Origin: Microbacterium hydrocarbonoxydans
GTDB taxonomy: Bacteria; Actinomycetota; Actinomycetes; Actinomycetales; Microbacteriaceae
Reading direction: 5' to 3'
DNA length: 64,000 bases
Assembly (NCBI RefSeq): GCF_000956475.1
Contig: NZ_JYJB01000006.1
Coordinates: 241,893-305,892, forward strand
A program made the position numbers and the translations under genes. Positions 16,215 through 26,626 of this stretch are shown here, piece by piece. Position 1 is the stretch's first letter. Every line of letters starts with the position of its first letter. The notes under the pieces were generated by a model that worked only from the letters and a program-made list of their open reading frames with translations, ran no database searches and had not been told where the DNA came from.

Positions 16215-17276
16215 TCAGGGCTCGAGCACCTCGGCGGCGGCCTGCGCCTGCAGACTCAGCTCGGCCGCCTTGAAGGCATGCGCCTGGGTCATGGCGGTCT
16301 CGGTGCCGTCGAGGCAGTCGCGGATCAGCTGCCCGAAGTAGGGAAAGCCTGTCATCCCGTTCGCGTTGAACCGGTACTGGCCCTCCTGGTTCACTAGGAG
16401 CACCTGTCCGCCGCCGTTGTCGGTCGTGATGTCGATGTACTTGCGCAGCTCGATGTAGCCGTCGGTGCCGAGGATGATCGTGCGGCCGTCGCCGAACACG
16501 CCGAGCCCCTCCGGGGTGAACCAGTCCACGCGCACGTAGCCGGACGCGCCGTTGTCGAGCACGACGTGCGCGTCGCCGAAGTCCTGCAGGCCAGGCGTGT
16601 CGGGGTGCGCGTAGTTCGCGACGGTCGAGCTGACGATGCGCCCGTCCGTGGCACCGGTGTAATAGAGGATCTGGTCGAAGTTGTGGCTGCCGATGTCGCA
16701 CAGGATGCCGCCGTACTGCGCCGGGTCGTAGAACCAGTCTGGGCGCCCGCCGCCGATACGGTGCGGACCGAAAGAGGCCACCTGCAGCGGGCGGCCGATC
16801 GCACCACGCTCGATGAGCTGACCTGCGAGGATCGACGACTCGGTGTGCAGGCGCTCGCCGTAGTACACGGCATACTTGAGCCCGGTGCGGGCCGTCGCCT
16901 CGCGAGCGGCCTCGAGTTGCTCGAAGGTCGTCAGCGGAGCCTTGTCGACGAAGGCGTGCTTGCCCGCCGCGATGGCTCGCAGGCCGATCGGCGCCCTCTC
17001 CGAGGCGATGGCCGCGGTGGCGACCAGCTGCACCTCGGGGTCGTCGAGGATCTGCTGCTCCGACGAGGCGACGCGCACTCCCGGAAAGGTCTCGGCGAAC
17101 GCGGCCGCCCGCTCAGGGTCGCTGTCGAACACCCACTTCGCGGTCGCGCCCGCGCCGATCAGGCCGTCGGCCATGCCGAAGATGTGGCCATGGTCGAGGC
17201 CGACAGCCGCGAAGGCGAACTCGCCTGGTGCCACTACGGGCTCGGGCAGCGGATCGAAGGTGTAGGGATGGTTCAC
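16215..17276 (-). CDS. Gfo/Idh/MocA family NAD(P)-dependent oxidoreductase
   Basis: A 353-residue dehydrogenase with an N-terminal nucleotide-binding fold (FAFAAVGLDHGHIFGMADGLIGAGA in outline) and the conserved DKAPLTTFEQLEAAREA, the position of the EKP lysine motif but with DKA here. The second domain contains ILCDIGSHNFDQILY. Family members oxidise or epimerise sugars and cyclitols. GTG 17276 was preferred to the upstream start because AGGAG lies nine bases before it and GTGA overlaps the cupin stop. It is one of two paralogous oxidoreductases in this operon, suggesting an oxidation-reduction epimerisation route. Confidence 0.85.
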   Translation of the reverse strand: MNHPYTFDPLPEPVVAPGEFAFAAVGLDHGHIFGMADGLIGAGATAKWVFDSDPERAAAFAETFPGVRVASSEQQILDDPEVQLVATAAIASERAPIGLRAIAAGKHAFVDKAPLTTFEQLEAAREATARTGLKYAVYYGERLHTESSILAGQLIERGAIGRPLQVASFGPHRIGGGRPDWFYDPAQYGGILCDIGSHNFDQILYYTGATDGRIVSSTVANYAHPDTPGLQDFGDAHVVLDNGASGYVRVDWFTPEGLGVFGDGRTIILGTDGYIELRKYIDITTDNGGGQVLLVNQEGQYRFNANGMTGFPYFGQLIRDCLDGTETAMTQAHAFKAAELSLQAQAAAEVLEP

Positions 17277-17995
17277 TTCTGGTTCTCCTGTTCGGTCACG
17301 TCGTAGGTGCGGAGGCGCCCGCACATGCCGAATCCGCGTTCACCGGCGGACGGCACGGCCTGCTGCACCCTGGCCTCGGAGAGGTGCGCGACGTCGCCGC
17401 GGGCGATCGCCTGGGCGTGCGTGAGAGAGCGCTCGGCCTGGGCGAGGGGGCGCTCACGGATGAGGTCGCCCCAGCCCGTGGCGCGGTCGCGCACGAGCGC
17501 TCCCGCGGCGGTGCGGAACGCCTCGAGCGGGGCCGGGTCGCCGGCGAGCAGAGCATCGCGGAGCGCCTCGAAACCGGTCACGGCGAGGTCGCGGCGCCGT
17601 GAGGCCCGAGCGGCGCGCCCCTCGAGGTCGCCCAGTGCCGCGGCCTCGGCGTAGGCCGCGGCATCCGCCACGATCTCCGCCGGGAACGTCATCACCGCGT
17701 CTCCCGCCTCGGGGAGGCCCGCATTGCTCATCAGCACGACGACCTTCAGGTCGTCGCGATTGACGGCACGATGGATCGTGCCGGGCGTGAACCACACGAT
17801 GTCTCCGGCCGAGAGCGGCGTCTCTCGGAAGCCGTCGCCGTCGATGGTCTGCAGCGCGCCGCGGCCCGAGACGACCACGTAGGCCTCGGTGGAGACCAGG
17901 TGCATGTGCGGGCTGCCGCCGCAGACGCCGTCGGGGGCGGCGTCGCCGTAGATGTCGAGGTGCGACAGCGAGGTGCCGCCGGGGAAAGTGCTCAT
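17273..17995 (-). CDS. Cupin-domain protein with C-terminal extension
   Basis: A 240-residue protein. Residues ~10-110 form a single cupin barrel: HMHLVSTEAYVVVSGRGALQ gives the His-x-His...Glu metal set and WFTPGTIHRAVN the second motif with its His. Residues ~115-240 are an Ala/Arg-rich helical extension of unknown function that ends near GFGMCGRLRTYDV. It overlaps both neighbours by four bases (ATGA upstream, GTGA downstream), so the three proteins are made together. Sugar isomerisation or binding is a fair guess from context; nothing in the sequence proves it. Confidence 0.75.
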   Translation of the reverse strand: MSTFPGGTSLSHLDIYGDAAPDGVCGGSPHMHLVSTEAYVVVSGRGALQTIDGDGFRETPLSAGDIVWFTPGTIHRAVNRDDLKVVVLMSNAGLPEAGDAVMTFPAEIVADAAAYAEAAALGDLEGRAARASRRRDLAVTGFEALRDALLAGDPAPLEAFRTAAGALVRDRATGWGDLIRERPLAQAERSLTHAQAIARGDVAHLSEARVQQAVPSAGERGFGMCGRLRTYDVTEQENQK

Positions 17996-19119
17996 GACGC
18001 GGCCTCGGCTAGTGATGCGGTCTTCTCGAAGAAGTGGGGCGCGTGCTCGACGAGCCGGCCCGCGCGATAGTACGGGTCGGATGCCGAGAGTGGCAGCGAG
18101 ACGAACTCCCTTTCGATGCCGGCCTTGTAGATCGCGGTGACGACCTCGATCGCGTCGCGACCGGCGCGCCCGTCGGCGATCGGCTTGCGGCCGTCGCGGA
18201 TCGCGGCGAGCAGGTCTTCGATCTGCCCCTCGTGGCCCCGGTGGGCGAGCGGCTCGCGGTTCGCGACGATCGCTTCGATGGCGGCCACTCGTTCGGCATC
18301 GCCGCCGCGTGCGGGGAAGCCCGCGGCATCCGAGGACTCCGCGAGCACCTTCCAGGGCTGGGAGACGCGAGCGTGCTGACCCTGGATCACGATCTCCTGT
18401 TCCTCGCCGTGGTGCACGACCGAGCTCGTGAGCTGGGCGAGGCCGCGCTCGTAGCGGAAGACCGCGACGGAGAGGTCCTCGACCTCGCTGTTGTCGTGCT
18501 GCGCGTTGGCGAGCATGGCGGTGACCTCTGCCGGACTGCCGAGCAGCCACAGCAGCAGGTCGATGTGGTGGATGGCGTGATTGAGGGTGCAGCCGCCGCC
18601 CTCCTTCTCCCACGTGCCGCGCCACCAGAGGTCGTAGTAAGGGAGGCCGCGCCACCACGCGGAGTCGACGCGCACGTGCGAGATCGACCCGAGAAGGCCG
18701 GAGTCGACGACCTCCTTGAGAGTGGCGAGGTCGTCGCGGAAGCGGTTCTGCGCGACGACCGAGAGCAGTTTTCCGCTGCGCTCCTGTGCCGCGAGCATCG
18801 CCTCGCACTCTTCGAGCGACGGGGCCATCGGCTTCTCCACCAGGACGTGGATGCCGGCATCCAGTGCGGCGATGGTGAGCTGAGCGTGTGTGGACGGCGG
18901 CGTCGCGATGCTGACCAGGTCGAGGTCGGCCTCCGCGATCATCTGCGCCGGGTCGTCGTAGCCGGCGGCGGAGATGCCGAACTCCTCGGCCTTCTGCGCG
19001 GCCCGGCCGGGAGCGACATCGGCGAGCGCGACGATCTCGCAGTGTTCCGGGAAGGCCAGGTACCCCTGGACGTGGGCGTTCGCGATCCCGCCGGTGCCGA
19101 TTATTCCGATTCTGAGCAT
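17992..19119 (-). CDS. Gfo/Idh/MocA family NAD(P)-dependent oxidoreductase
   Basis: A 375-residue dehydrogenase and first gene of the operon. Rossmann motif GIIGTGGIANAHVQGY at residues 4-19, IATPPSTHAQL, the classical EKPMAPSLEE with the catalytic lysine, and TLNHAIHHIDLLLWLLG in the substrate domain. It is a conventional family member of full length. Acting with the paralogue at 16215 and the cupin it probably converts the sugar imported by the ABC system. The ATG at 19119 has GAGGA upstream; a palindromic operator lies 26-52 bp before it. Confidence 0.88.
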   Translation of the reverse strand: MLRIGIIGTGGIANAHVQGYLAFPEHCEIVALADVAPGRAAQKAEEFGISAAGYDDPAQMIAEADLDLVSIATPPSTHAQLTIAALDAGIHVLVEKPMAPSLEECEAMLAAQERSGKLLSVVAQNRFRDDLATLKEVVDSGLLGSISHVRVDSAWWRGLPYYDLWWRGTWEKEGGGCTLNHAIHHIDLLLWLLGSPAEVTAMLANAQHDNSEVEDLSVAVFRYERGLAQLTSSVVHHGEEQEIVIQGQHARVSQPWKVLAESSDAAGFPARGGDAERVAAIEAIVANREPLAHRGHEGQIEDLLAAIRDGRKPIADGRAGRDAIEVVTAIYKAGIEREFVSLPLSASDPYYRAGRLVEHAPHFFEKTASLAEAAS

Positions 19120-19144
19120 TGCGTCCTCGTTGAGCTCTCGATGT

Positions 19145-19171
19145 TCAATACGTATGAGTAGTACGTATTGA
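19145..19171. promoter_or_regulatory. Palindromic operator in the oxidoreductase/LacI intergenic region
   Basis: TCAATACGTA (19145-19154) and TACGTATTGA (19162-19171) are perfect inverted repeats separated by seven bases. The region lies between the divergent operon (start 19119) and the LacI gene (start 19242). It is AT-rich and the likely site of the adjacent LacI regulator, although the spacing is longer than in a standard LacI operator. Confidence 0.65.
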
Positions 19172-19241
19172 GTTAGTATGCTCACGTGAGATAGATCCGT
19201 CAAGCGTTTTCCGACACGGATCGTCGAATCGAAGGGGGAAC

Positions 19242-20243
19242 ATGCACAAGCGGCCCACAAGCCGAGACGTCGCCCGACTCGCCGGAGTCTCACAGTCGAC
19301 GGTCTCCTTCGTGTACACCGGCCGCGACGGTGTCTCTGCGGCCACGCGTGAGCGGGTGCTGCAGGCCGCATCCGAGCTCAACTACCGCCCGAATCTCGCT
19401 GCACGAGCCATGCGCACACAGCGGACCGGGAGACTCGCCGTCGTCTTCCCGGTAAGGGCCCCGAACCCCCTGAATATGCTCCGAGAGGCGACGATCTCCG
19501 CCGAGCAGGCAGGCTACGTCCTCGACGTCCTGAGCCTGCCCGATGATCGTGACGAGCGCGCAGACCGGGTGGAGGAGCTCGTCGACAGCGGACAGTACGA
19601 GGGTTTCCTCTCATTCACTCCGCTGCCGAACCGAATTCTGAACCTCTCCCGCGAGGTGGGCCCCATCGTCCTCAGCGCGTCGACGTTCGACGAGGAGATG
19701 CACGCCACAGGAATCTTCAACGACGCGCAGCCGGTCGTCGTGATGATGGAGCGCCTGGTGGAGCTGGGTCATCGGCGCTTCCTGCACATCACCGGCGATC
19801 TCGAGTTCCCCTCCGCAGTGGCGCGGCGCGATGCCTATCTGGCGACGGTGGATCGTCTTGGGCTCGAGTCGCTCGGCGTGATCGAAGGCGACTGGAGCAG
19901 CGAGGTGGGAATCGAGGTCGTGTCCTCGTTGCCCGAAGCGACTGTTCCCTTCGCCTTGATCGCCCCCAACGACCACACGGCCGTGGGCGCGATGCGCTCC
20001 GCGACGCTGCGAGGGTGGGCCATGCCAGGGGACATGAGCATCACAGGCTGGGACGACATCAGCACGAGCGCCTTCCTCGTGCCGTCGCTGACCAGCGTCG
20101 TGCAGGATCGTGGCCTCGTCGGCAACTACTCGATGCGCCGGCTCATTGCGGCCGTGCGCGGCGAGGAGGAGCCGGAGGCGCCTACGGAGATCCACCGCAT
20201 CGTGTGGCGAGAATCCATCGGGGCGCCGTCGGCCCGCGCGTGA
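19242..20243 (+). CDS. LacI family transcriptional regulator
   Basis: A 333-residue regulator: LacI helix-turn-helix at residues ~5-50 (SRDVARLAGVSQSTVSFVYTG; hinge around NYRPNLAARAM) and a ligand-sensing domain with FALIAPNDHTAVGAMRS and ITGWDDISTSAFLVPSLT. GGGGGAAC precedes the ATG. It is divergent from the oxidoreductase-cupin-ABC operon and almost certainly its local repressor, responding to the sugar handled there. A strong bidirectional hairpin closes the gene. Confidence 0.88.
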   Translation: MHKRPTSRDVARLAGVSQSTVSFVYTGRDGVSAATRERVLQAASELNYRPNLAARAMRTQRTGRLAVVFPVRAPNPLNMLREATISAEQAGYVLDVLSLPDDRDERADRVEELVDSGQYEGFLSFTPLPNRILNLSREVGPIVLSASTFDEEMHATGIFNDAQPVVVMMERLVELGHRRFLHITGDLEFPSAVARRDAYLATVDRLGLESLGVIEGDWSSEVGIEVVSSLPEATVPFALIAPNDHTAVGAMRSATLRGWAMPGDMSITGWDDISTSAFLVPSLTSVVQDRGLVGNYSMRRLIAAVRGEEEPEAPTEIHRIVWRESIGAPSARA

Positions 20244-20276
20244 ACTGACGCGGCCAAGCTGGAGCTGGAGGGGCAC

Positions 20277-20310
20277 GACGGGGCCGGGTTCCGAAGAACC
20301 CGGCCCCGTC
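20277..20310. terminator. Bidirectional terminator hairpin
   Basis: GACGGGGCCGGGTT (20277-20290) and AACCCGGCCCCGTC (20297-20310) form a perfect 14-bp stem with a six-base loop, between the convergent LacI gene and aminotransferase gene. Confidence 0.8.
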
Positions 20311-20319
20311 GGCTGTTCG

Positions 20320-21705
20320 TCAGCCCTGCGCGTACCCGTCAGCCACAGTCAGCGCCTCGTCGAGCACCGACAGCCCGCGCACGAGCTCCTCCTCGGAGAT
20401 CACCAGCGGCGGGGCGATGTGCATGCGGTTGAAGTGCGTGAACGGCCACACGCCGCCCTGCTTGGCGGCAGCGGCGAAGGCGGTCATGGGTGCGGCATCC
20501 GGGCCCGACGCGTTGAACGGCACCAGGGGCTCCCGCGTCTCGCGGTCGCGCACCAGCTCGACGGCCCAGAACAGGCCCCGACCGCGAACCTCTCCGACCG
20601 AGGGGTGCGTCTCGAGCCAGCCGCGAAGGGTCGGCTCGACCACGCGTGCCCCCAGGTCGCGCACGCGATCCAGGATGCCGTCGCGCTCGAACACCTCGAA
20701 CGTGGCCACCCCGGCTGCACAGGCCAGGGGGTGCCCGGAGTAGGTCAGTCCGCCAGGGAAGGCCACCCGGTCGAAGTGCGAGGCCACTCGCTCGGAGATC
20801 ACGACGCCGCCCAGCGGCACGTAGCCCGAGTTCACGCCCTTCGCGAAGGTGATCAGGTCGGGCCGCGCGCCGAAGGCGTCGATCGCGAACCACTCGCCGA
20901 TGCGGCCGAAGCCCACCATCACCTCGTCGGCGATGTACAGGATGCCGTGCCGGTCGCACAGCTCGCGCACGCCCTGCAGGTAGCCGGGCGGCGGCACCAG
21001 CACGCCGTTCGTGCCGACGACCGTCTCGATGATGATCGCCGCGATCGTCGCCGGACCCTCCAGCAGGATGGTCTGCTCGAGGTGCTGCAGAGCGCGCGCT
21101 CCCTCCTCCTCCTGAGTGGTCGCATGGAATGCCGAGCGGTACAGGTACGGTCCGAAGAACCGCACCGCCGAGCCGTCGCCGCCTTCGTTCGCCCAGCGGC
21201 GCGGGTCTCCGGTCAGGGAGATCGCGGTCGAGGTCGAGCCGTGGTAGCTCCGGTACATCGACAGCACCTTGCGGCGGCCGGTCACCTGACGGGCCATGCG
21301 CACGGCGTATTCGTTGGCCTCGGCGCCGCCGTTCGTGAAGAACACCTTCTCAAGGCCCTCGGGGGAGACGTCCGCGATGCGCCGGGCCAGCTCGCCGCGT
21401 ACGTCGTTCGCGAGCGACGGCTGGATGGTCGACAGCCGCCCCGCCTGCTGCTGGATGGCGGACACCAGATCCGGATGCTGGTGACCCAGGTTCAGGTTCA
21501 CCAGCTGGCTGGAGAAGTCGAGGTAGGCGTTCCCCCGGAAGTCCCAGAAGGTCGAGCCCTCGCCTGCGGCGACCGGCATCGGGTCGATGAGCGCCTGCGC
21601 GCTCCAGGAGTGGAAGACGTGTCCGCGGTCGTCCGCGCGCACCTGCGCCTCGGCATCCGCCGCCGGGAATCCGTGTGCCGTGCCGTGTCGATCGATGTAG
21701 TCCAT
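20320..21705 (-). CDS. Class III aminotransferase, beta-alanine/omega-amino-acid type
   Basis: A 461-residue PLP enzyme of the omega-aminotransferase group. Asp260 in IADEVMVGFGR binds the pyridine nitrogen and Lys289 in FAKGVNSGYVPLGG forms the Schiff base; SYHGSTSTAISLTGDPRR lies at the phosphate site. It is followed upstream in the same operon by an MmsA-type dehydrogenase, the same pairing as bauA-bauC in Pseudomonas beta-alanine catabolism, so beta-alanine:pyruvate transamination is the best guess. GABA or another omega-amine are alternatives, given the polyamine-like genes nearby. Eight bases separate it from the dehydrogenase gene. Confidence 0.82.
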   Translation of the reverse strand: MDYIDRHGTAHGFPAADAEAQVRADDRGHVFHSWSAQALIDPMPVAAGEGSTFWDFRGNAYLDFSSQLVNLNLGHQHPDLVSAIQQQAGRLSTIQPSLANDVRGELARRIADVSPEGLEKVFFTNGGAEANEYAVRMARQVTGRRKVLSMYRSYHGSTSTAISLTGDPRRWANEGGDGSAVRFFGPYLYRSAFHATTQEEEGARALQHLEQTILLEGPATIAAIIIETVVGTNGVLVPPPGYLQGVRELCDRHGILYIADEVMVGFGRIGEWFAIDAFGARPDLITFAKGVNSGYVPLGGVVISERVASHFDRVAFPGGLTYSGHPLACAAGVATFEVFERDGILDRVRDLGARVVEPTLRGWLETHPSVGEVRGRGLFWAVELVRDRETREPLVPFNASGPDAAPMTAFAAAAKQGGVWPFTHFNRMHIAPPLVISEEELVRGLSVLDEALTVADGYAQG

Positions 21706-21713
21706 GACGCTCC

Positions 21714-23198
<1,485 letters not shown>

Positions 23199-23210
23199 GG
23201 ATGCTCCTCG

Positions 23211-23320
23211 TACACTCTGACCGCCGGCTGATGCCAACTTGTCTCTCATGGTTTCAGAGGGAAGAATGGAGGATCAGTGGCAGCCTGTCGCGTCTTTTCC
23301 TCATCATCGGACAGAGTGTA
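23211..23320. promoter_or_regulatory. Paired inverted sites flanking the mmsA/pucR promoter region
   Basis: TACACTCTG (23211-23219) next to the mmsA start is exactly inverted as CAGAGTGTA (23312-23320) at the start of the divergent regulator gene. The two sites are centred 101 bp apart. They may be PucR-type binding sites acting by looping or separate half-sites for the two promoters. Confidence 0.4.
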
Positions 23321-24852
23321 TGGATCTTTCCGCCGCCGCGAGTTCTCTTCCCACCGTCGCGGAGGTGCTTGCGATGCCTGCCGTGCAGGCAGGGGTGCCG
23401 GAGGTGCTGTGCGGCTCGCTCGATGCGCGCGTGCGCTGGGTGCATGTGTCGGACAGTCCGCGCGTGGCCGGGCTTCTCGACGGCGGTGAGCTGCTGCTGT
23501 CGACCGGAGCGGGCTGGCCGGGAGATGAAGCCGGCCTCATCGAGTTCGCCGGCTCTCTGGCCGCGGCATCCGTCGCCGGCGTCGTGCTCGAGCTCGGCAC
23601 GCGCTTCGCCGTCGTCCCTCCCGCGTTCACGGCCGCGTGCCGGCGACACGACCTGGCGCTCGTCTGCCTCGATCGGGAGGTGAAGTTCGTCGCGCTGACC
23701 GAGGCCGTGCACCGGCGCATCATCGCGGCGCAGCTCGAGGCGCTGCAGCAGCGTCAGCATCTGCACGAGCTGTTCACGGGTCTCGGCCTGCAGGGCGCCC
23801 CGGTCGAGGTGGTGGTGCGAGAGACCGCCCGGGTGCTCGGAGCCTCCGTCGTGCTGGAGAACCTCGCTCACGAGGTGGTCGCGATGTCGTCGCCGCTCAC
23901 AGACGAGGCGGAGGTGCTCGACGGGTGGCCGATGCGTGCGCGAAGGCTGGAGGCCGGCGACGGCGCGGACGACGGATGGCACCGTGTGCCGGTGGAGGCC
24001 CGCGGCACCCGGTGGGGTGCGCTGGTCGCGGGACCAGGATCGGCGCACGCAGTCGGAAGACTGACGGTGCTCGAGCAGGCCGCGACCGCCCTCGCGCTGG
24101 GCAGGCTCGCGGACGGGGGTGAAGGCTGGGAGCCGCGCTCGCGGCGCCTGCTCGTCGAGGCGCTCGTCGGACATGCCTATGCCCGACCTGCCGACCTGTC
24201 GGCGCGCCTGGAGTCTGTCGGGTTCCCGGTGCGGGGACGCGTTCTGCACGCGCTCGTGAGCGTGGGAGCGCAGTCGGTCTCGGACGCCGTGGACCGCCTG
24301 TCGCAGGGGAGCGCGGCCGCCCTCGGAGCGATCATCGACGGGGAGGGCATCGTGCTGCTGTCGCTGCCGGCGGACGTCGCGCTCGACGAGGCGACGCTGC
24401 GGATGCTGCCCGGCGCCGCATCAGGCGGCGCAGTGGCAGTAGGTGCGGCATCCGCCTCCCTTGAGGAGCTGCTCACCTCCCTGCCCGGCGTGCGCTCCCT
24501 CGCGCCACGGGTGCCGGCCGGGACCGTGCGTCGGGTCGATGACCGCCCGCTCGCCCGTCTGGTGTCGGCGCTGGGATCCGATCATCGGCTGCAGGAGCAC
24601 AGCGAGCGGATGCTGGCGCCTCTGATCCGCCACGATGAGGAGCGCGGCGGTGACCTGCTCATGGTGCTCGCGGCGCTGCTCGCCCACCCCGGCAACCGGT
24701 CGGCGGCGGCGGCAGCATCCCACCTCTCGCGATCCGTGTTCTACCAGCGGCTCACTCTCATCGGCGACCTGCTCGACGCCGACCTCGACGACGGCGAGAC
24801 GCTCGCAGCCCTGCATGTCGCTCTTGCCGCGCGTGGGCCCTCGGGCCGCTGA
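23266..24852 (+). CDS. PucR family transcriptional regulator
   Basis: A ~528-residue regulator. The N-terminal PucR purine-catabolism domain spans roughly residues 25-150 (LPTVAEVLAMPAVQAG, WVHVSDSPRVAGLLDGGELLLSTG), a variable GGDEF-like middle follows, and the C-terminal ~60 residues hold the helix-turn-helix NRSAAAAASHLSRSVFYQRLTLIGDLL in outline. PucR-family proteins usually activate genes for purine, beta-alanine or amino-acid use. It is divergent from mmsA and the aminotransferase and probably activates them. Start uncertain: ATG 23266 has GAGG five bases upstream; ATG 23320 would be leaderless and overlaps a putative operator. Confidence 0.85.
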   Translation: MEDQWQPVASFPHHRTECMDLSAAASSLPTVAEVLAMPAVQAGVPEVLCGSLDARVRWVHVSDSPRVAGLLDGGELLLSTGAGWPGDEAGLIEFAGSLAAASVAGVVLELGTRFAVVPPAFTAACRRHDLALVCLDREVKFVALTEAVHRRIIAAQLEALQQRQHLHELFTGLGLQGAPVEVVVRETARVLGASVVLENLAHEVVAMSSPLTDEAEVLDGWPMRARRLEAGDGADDGWHRVPVEARGTRWGALVAGPGSAHAVGRLTVLEQAATALALGRLADGGEGWEPRSRRLLVEALVGHAYARPADLSARLESVGFPVRGRVLHALVSVGAQSVSDAVDRLSQGSAAALGAIIDGEGIVLLSLPADVALDEATLRMLPGAASGGAVAVGAASASLEELLTSLPGVRSLAPRVPAGTVRRVDDRPLARLVSALGSDHRLQEHSERMLAPLIRHDEERGGDLLMVLAALLAHPGNRSAAAAASHLSRSVFYQRLTLIGDLLDADLDDGETLAALHVALAARGPSGR

Positions 24853-24878
24853 GCGAGCAGCCGGCGTCATGTGCCCGA

Positions 24879-25226
24879 TCAGGCCGCGTACACCTTGCGG
24901 AGGGTCTCGGTGACGGTCCAGACGGTGTGCATGCCCTCGGCCAGGCGCACCACCGAACCCGGTCCGATGTCCAGCGACGGCAGCGGCGGCGAGACGAACG
25001 AGATCGTCGCGCGGCCCGACAGCACGACGAACACCTCGTCGGCTTCGACGTCGGATGCCGTTCCCGGCGTCATCTCCCAGATGCCCACCTCCACGCCGCC
25101 CAGCGAGGACAGCGCGACGGATGCCGTCGTCGGCGCACCGGTCACGACCTCGGAAGCCGGCAGCGCTCCGTGCGCGAGCGGCAGCGCGAACGCGTCGACA
25201 CCCGAACCCGCCGGGAGCCCGCTCAC
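24879..25226 (-). CDS. Small cupin protein (EutQ/DUF861-like)
   Basis: A 115-residue single-cupin protein. Visible core: GIWEMTPGTASDVEADEVFVVLSGRATI in outline, then GSVVRLAEGMHTVWTVTETLRKVYAA. This type, with GxWExTPG and the Asp/Glu set in place of most metal-binding histidines, is common beside amine and amino-acid oxidases in actinobacteria. Precise function unknown. The GTG start overlaps the stop of the FAD oxidase gene by four bases. It is the last gene of a three-gene unit regulator-oxidase-cupin. Confidence 0.72.
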   Translation of the reverse strand: MSGLPAGSGVDAFALPLAHGALPASEVVTGAPTTASVALSSLGGVEVGIWEMTPGTASDVEADEVFVVLSGRATISFVSPPLPSLDIGPGSVVRLAEGMHTVWTVTETLRKVYAA

Positions 25227-26626
25227 GAGTCGAACCCCATGCCGACGGCATCCAGCGTCTTGAGGAGGATGTTGCGCCTGCCCTCGTTGTGATCCGCCTG
25301 ATTCATGGCCGCGCGCACGAGGTTGATGCCGATGGACGCGGCGGGCTCCGGCGGGAAGGGGATGGGCTTCTCGCGCACCATTCTCAGCTCGGTGCGCTCG
25401 GTCGCCTTTCCGGCGAGCTTGTCGAGCATGACGTCTGCGGCGAAGCGGGCCGCCCCCACGCCGAGTCCGGTGAATCCCGTCGCGTACGCGACACGTCCTC
25501 TGCGGGCCGTGCCGAAGAACGCGCAGAAGCGACTGGACGAGTCGATCGCCCCGGCCCACCGGTGGGTGAAGCGCAGACCCTCCAGCTGCGGGAACATCGT
25601 GAAGAAGTGCGAGGCGAGCCTCCGGTGGCTCTCCATGCGGTCTTCATACTCGGGGCGCACCCTGCCGCCGAAATGGTAGATCGCGTCGTAGCCGCCGAAC
25701 AGGATGCGATCGTCCGCTGTGAGCCGGAAGTAATGGAACTGGTTGGCGCTGTCGGCGAGGCCCTGACGGTTCGACCAGCCGATCGCCTCGAGCTGCTCGG
25801 CCGTCAGCGGCTCGGTCATGAGCACGTAGTCGTACACGGGGACCGTCATGAGCCGGTTGCGCTTGAGCAGCGACGGGAAGACGTTGGTCGCGAGAGCGAC
25901 GGCATCCGCTGTGACGCTGCCGTCCGGCGTCACAAGACGGACCGGGCCCGATCCGTCGCCCTCGACTGCGCGCACGATCGAGTGCTCGTAGATCTCCACA
26001 CCCAGCTCGGAAGCCACGCGCGCGAGCTCCATGCCGAGCTTCGCGGGGTGCACGAGAGCACAGCCCTCGCGGTCCCAGTGGCCTCCGAGGAGGACGGGGG
26101 AGTGCACCTCGGCCTGCACCGTCGCCTCGTCGAGGAAGCCGGGCTCCCCGCGGTACCAGTCGACCTGGTGCGGCTCGACCGCCAGCTCGAGCTGTCCGGT
26201 GCGCTCGAAGTCGACGTCCATGCCGTAGCGCTGCACGGTCGCCTCGATCGCGTCGAGGTTCTCCCGTCCCAGCTCTTCGAGCCGGTCGATCTCATCGGGC
26301 CAGCGGTTGACGCCGTTCTCGTGCCCGTGCGTGAGACTGGCCTCGCAGAACCCGCCGTTGCGCCCGGATGCCGCCCACGACACCCGCGACGCCTCCAGCA
26401 GCACGACGCGACGCTGCGGGTCGCGCTCCTTGGCGCGGACGGCGGTCCAGAGGCCGGCGTAGCCGCCGCCGACCACGGCGAGATCGGCGCGCACGTCGCC
26501 GGCGAGGGGCGGATGCTCGACGCGCTCGACGTCGTCGAGCCAGAACACGGAGAACGCCGTGTCCCGCAGGGCTGCGTCCACGACGGCCTCGTCGGGTCGG
26601 CGGCGCTCGAAGACCGTGGCGCCCAT
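25223..26626 (-). CDS. FAD-dependent amine/amino-acid oxidase (PuuB/DadA-like)
   Basis: A 467-residue flavoprotein. The dinucleotide-binding motif VVGGGYAGLWTA is at residues 51-62, ASGRNGGFCEAS follows and the C-terminal FAD contact is YATGFTGLGVGAARFAADVMLD in outline. This layout fits the DAO family and particularly gamma-glutamylputrescine oxidase (PuuB) and relatives. With a gamma-aminobutyraldehyde-type dehydrogenase divergent next door, oxidation of putrescine or a related amine to the aldehyde is the likely step. Its ATG shares one base with the Lrp stop (TGATG). No PuuA ligase gene lies nearby, which leaves the substrate open. Confidence 0.8.
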   Translation of the reverse strand: MGATVFERRRPDEAVVDAALRDTAFSVFWLDDVERVEHPPLAGDVRADLAVVGGGYAGLWTAVRAKERDPQRRVVLLEASRVSWAASGRNGGFCEASLTHGHENGVNRWPDEIDRLEELGRENLDAIEATVQRYGMDVDFERTGQLELAVEPHQVDWYRGEPGFLDEATVQAEVHSPVLLGGHWDREGCALVHPAKLGMELARVASELGVEIYEHSIVRAVEGDGSGPVRLVTPDGSVTADAVALATNVFPSLLKRNRLMTVPVYDYVLMTEPLTAEQLEAIGWSNRQGLADSANQFHYFRLTADDRILFGGYDAIYHFGGRVRPEYEDRMESHRRLASHFFTMFPQLEGLRFTHRWAGAIDSSSRFCAFFGTARRGRVAYATGFTGLGVGAARFAADVMLDKLAGKATERTELRMVREKPIPFPPEPAASIGINLVRAAMNQADHNEGRRNILLKTLDAVGMGFDS

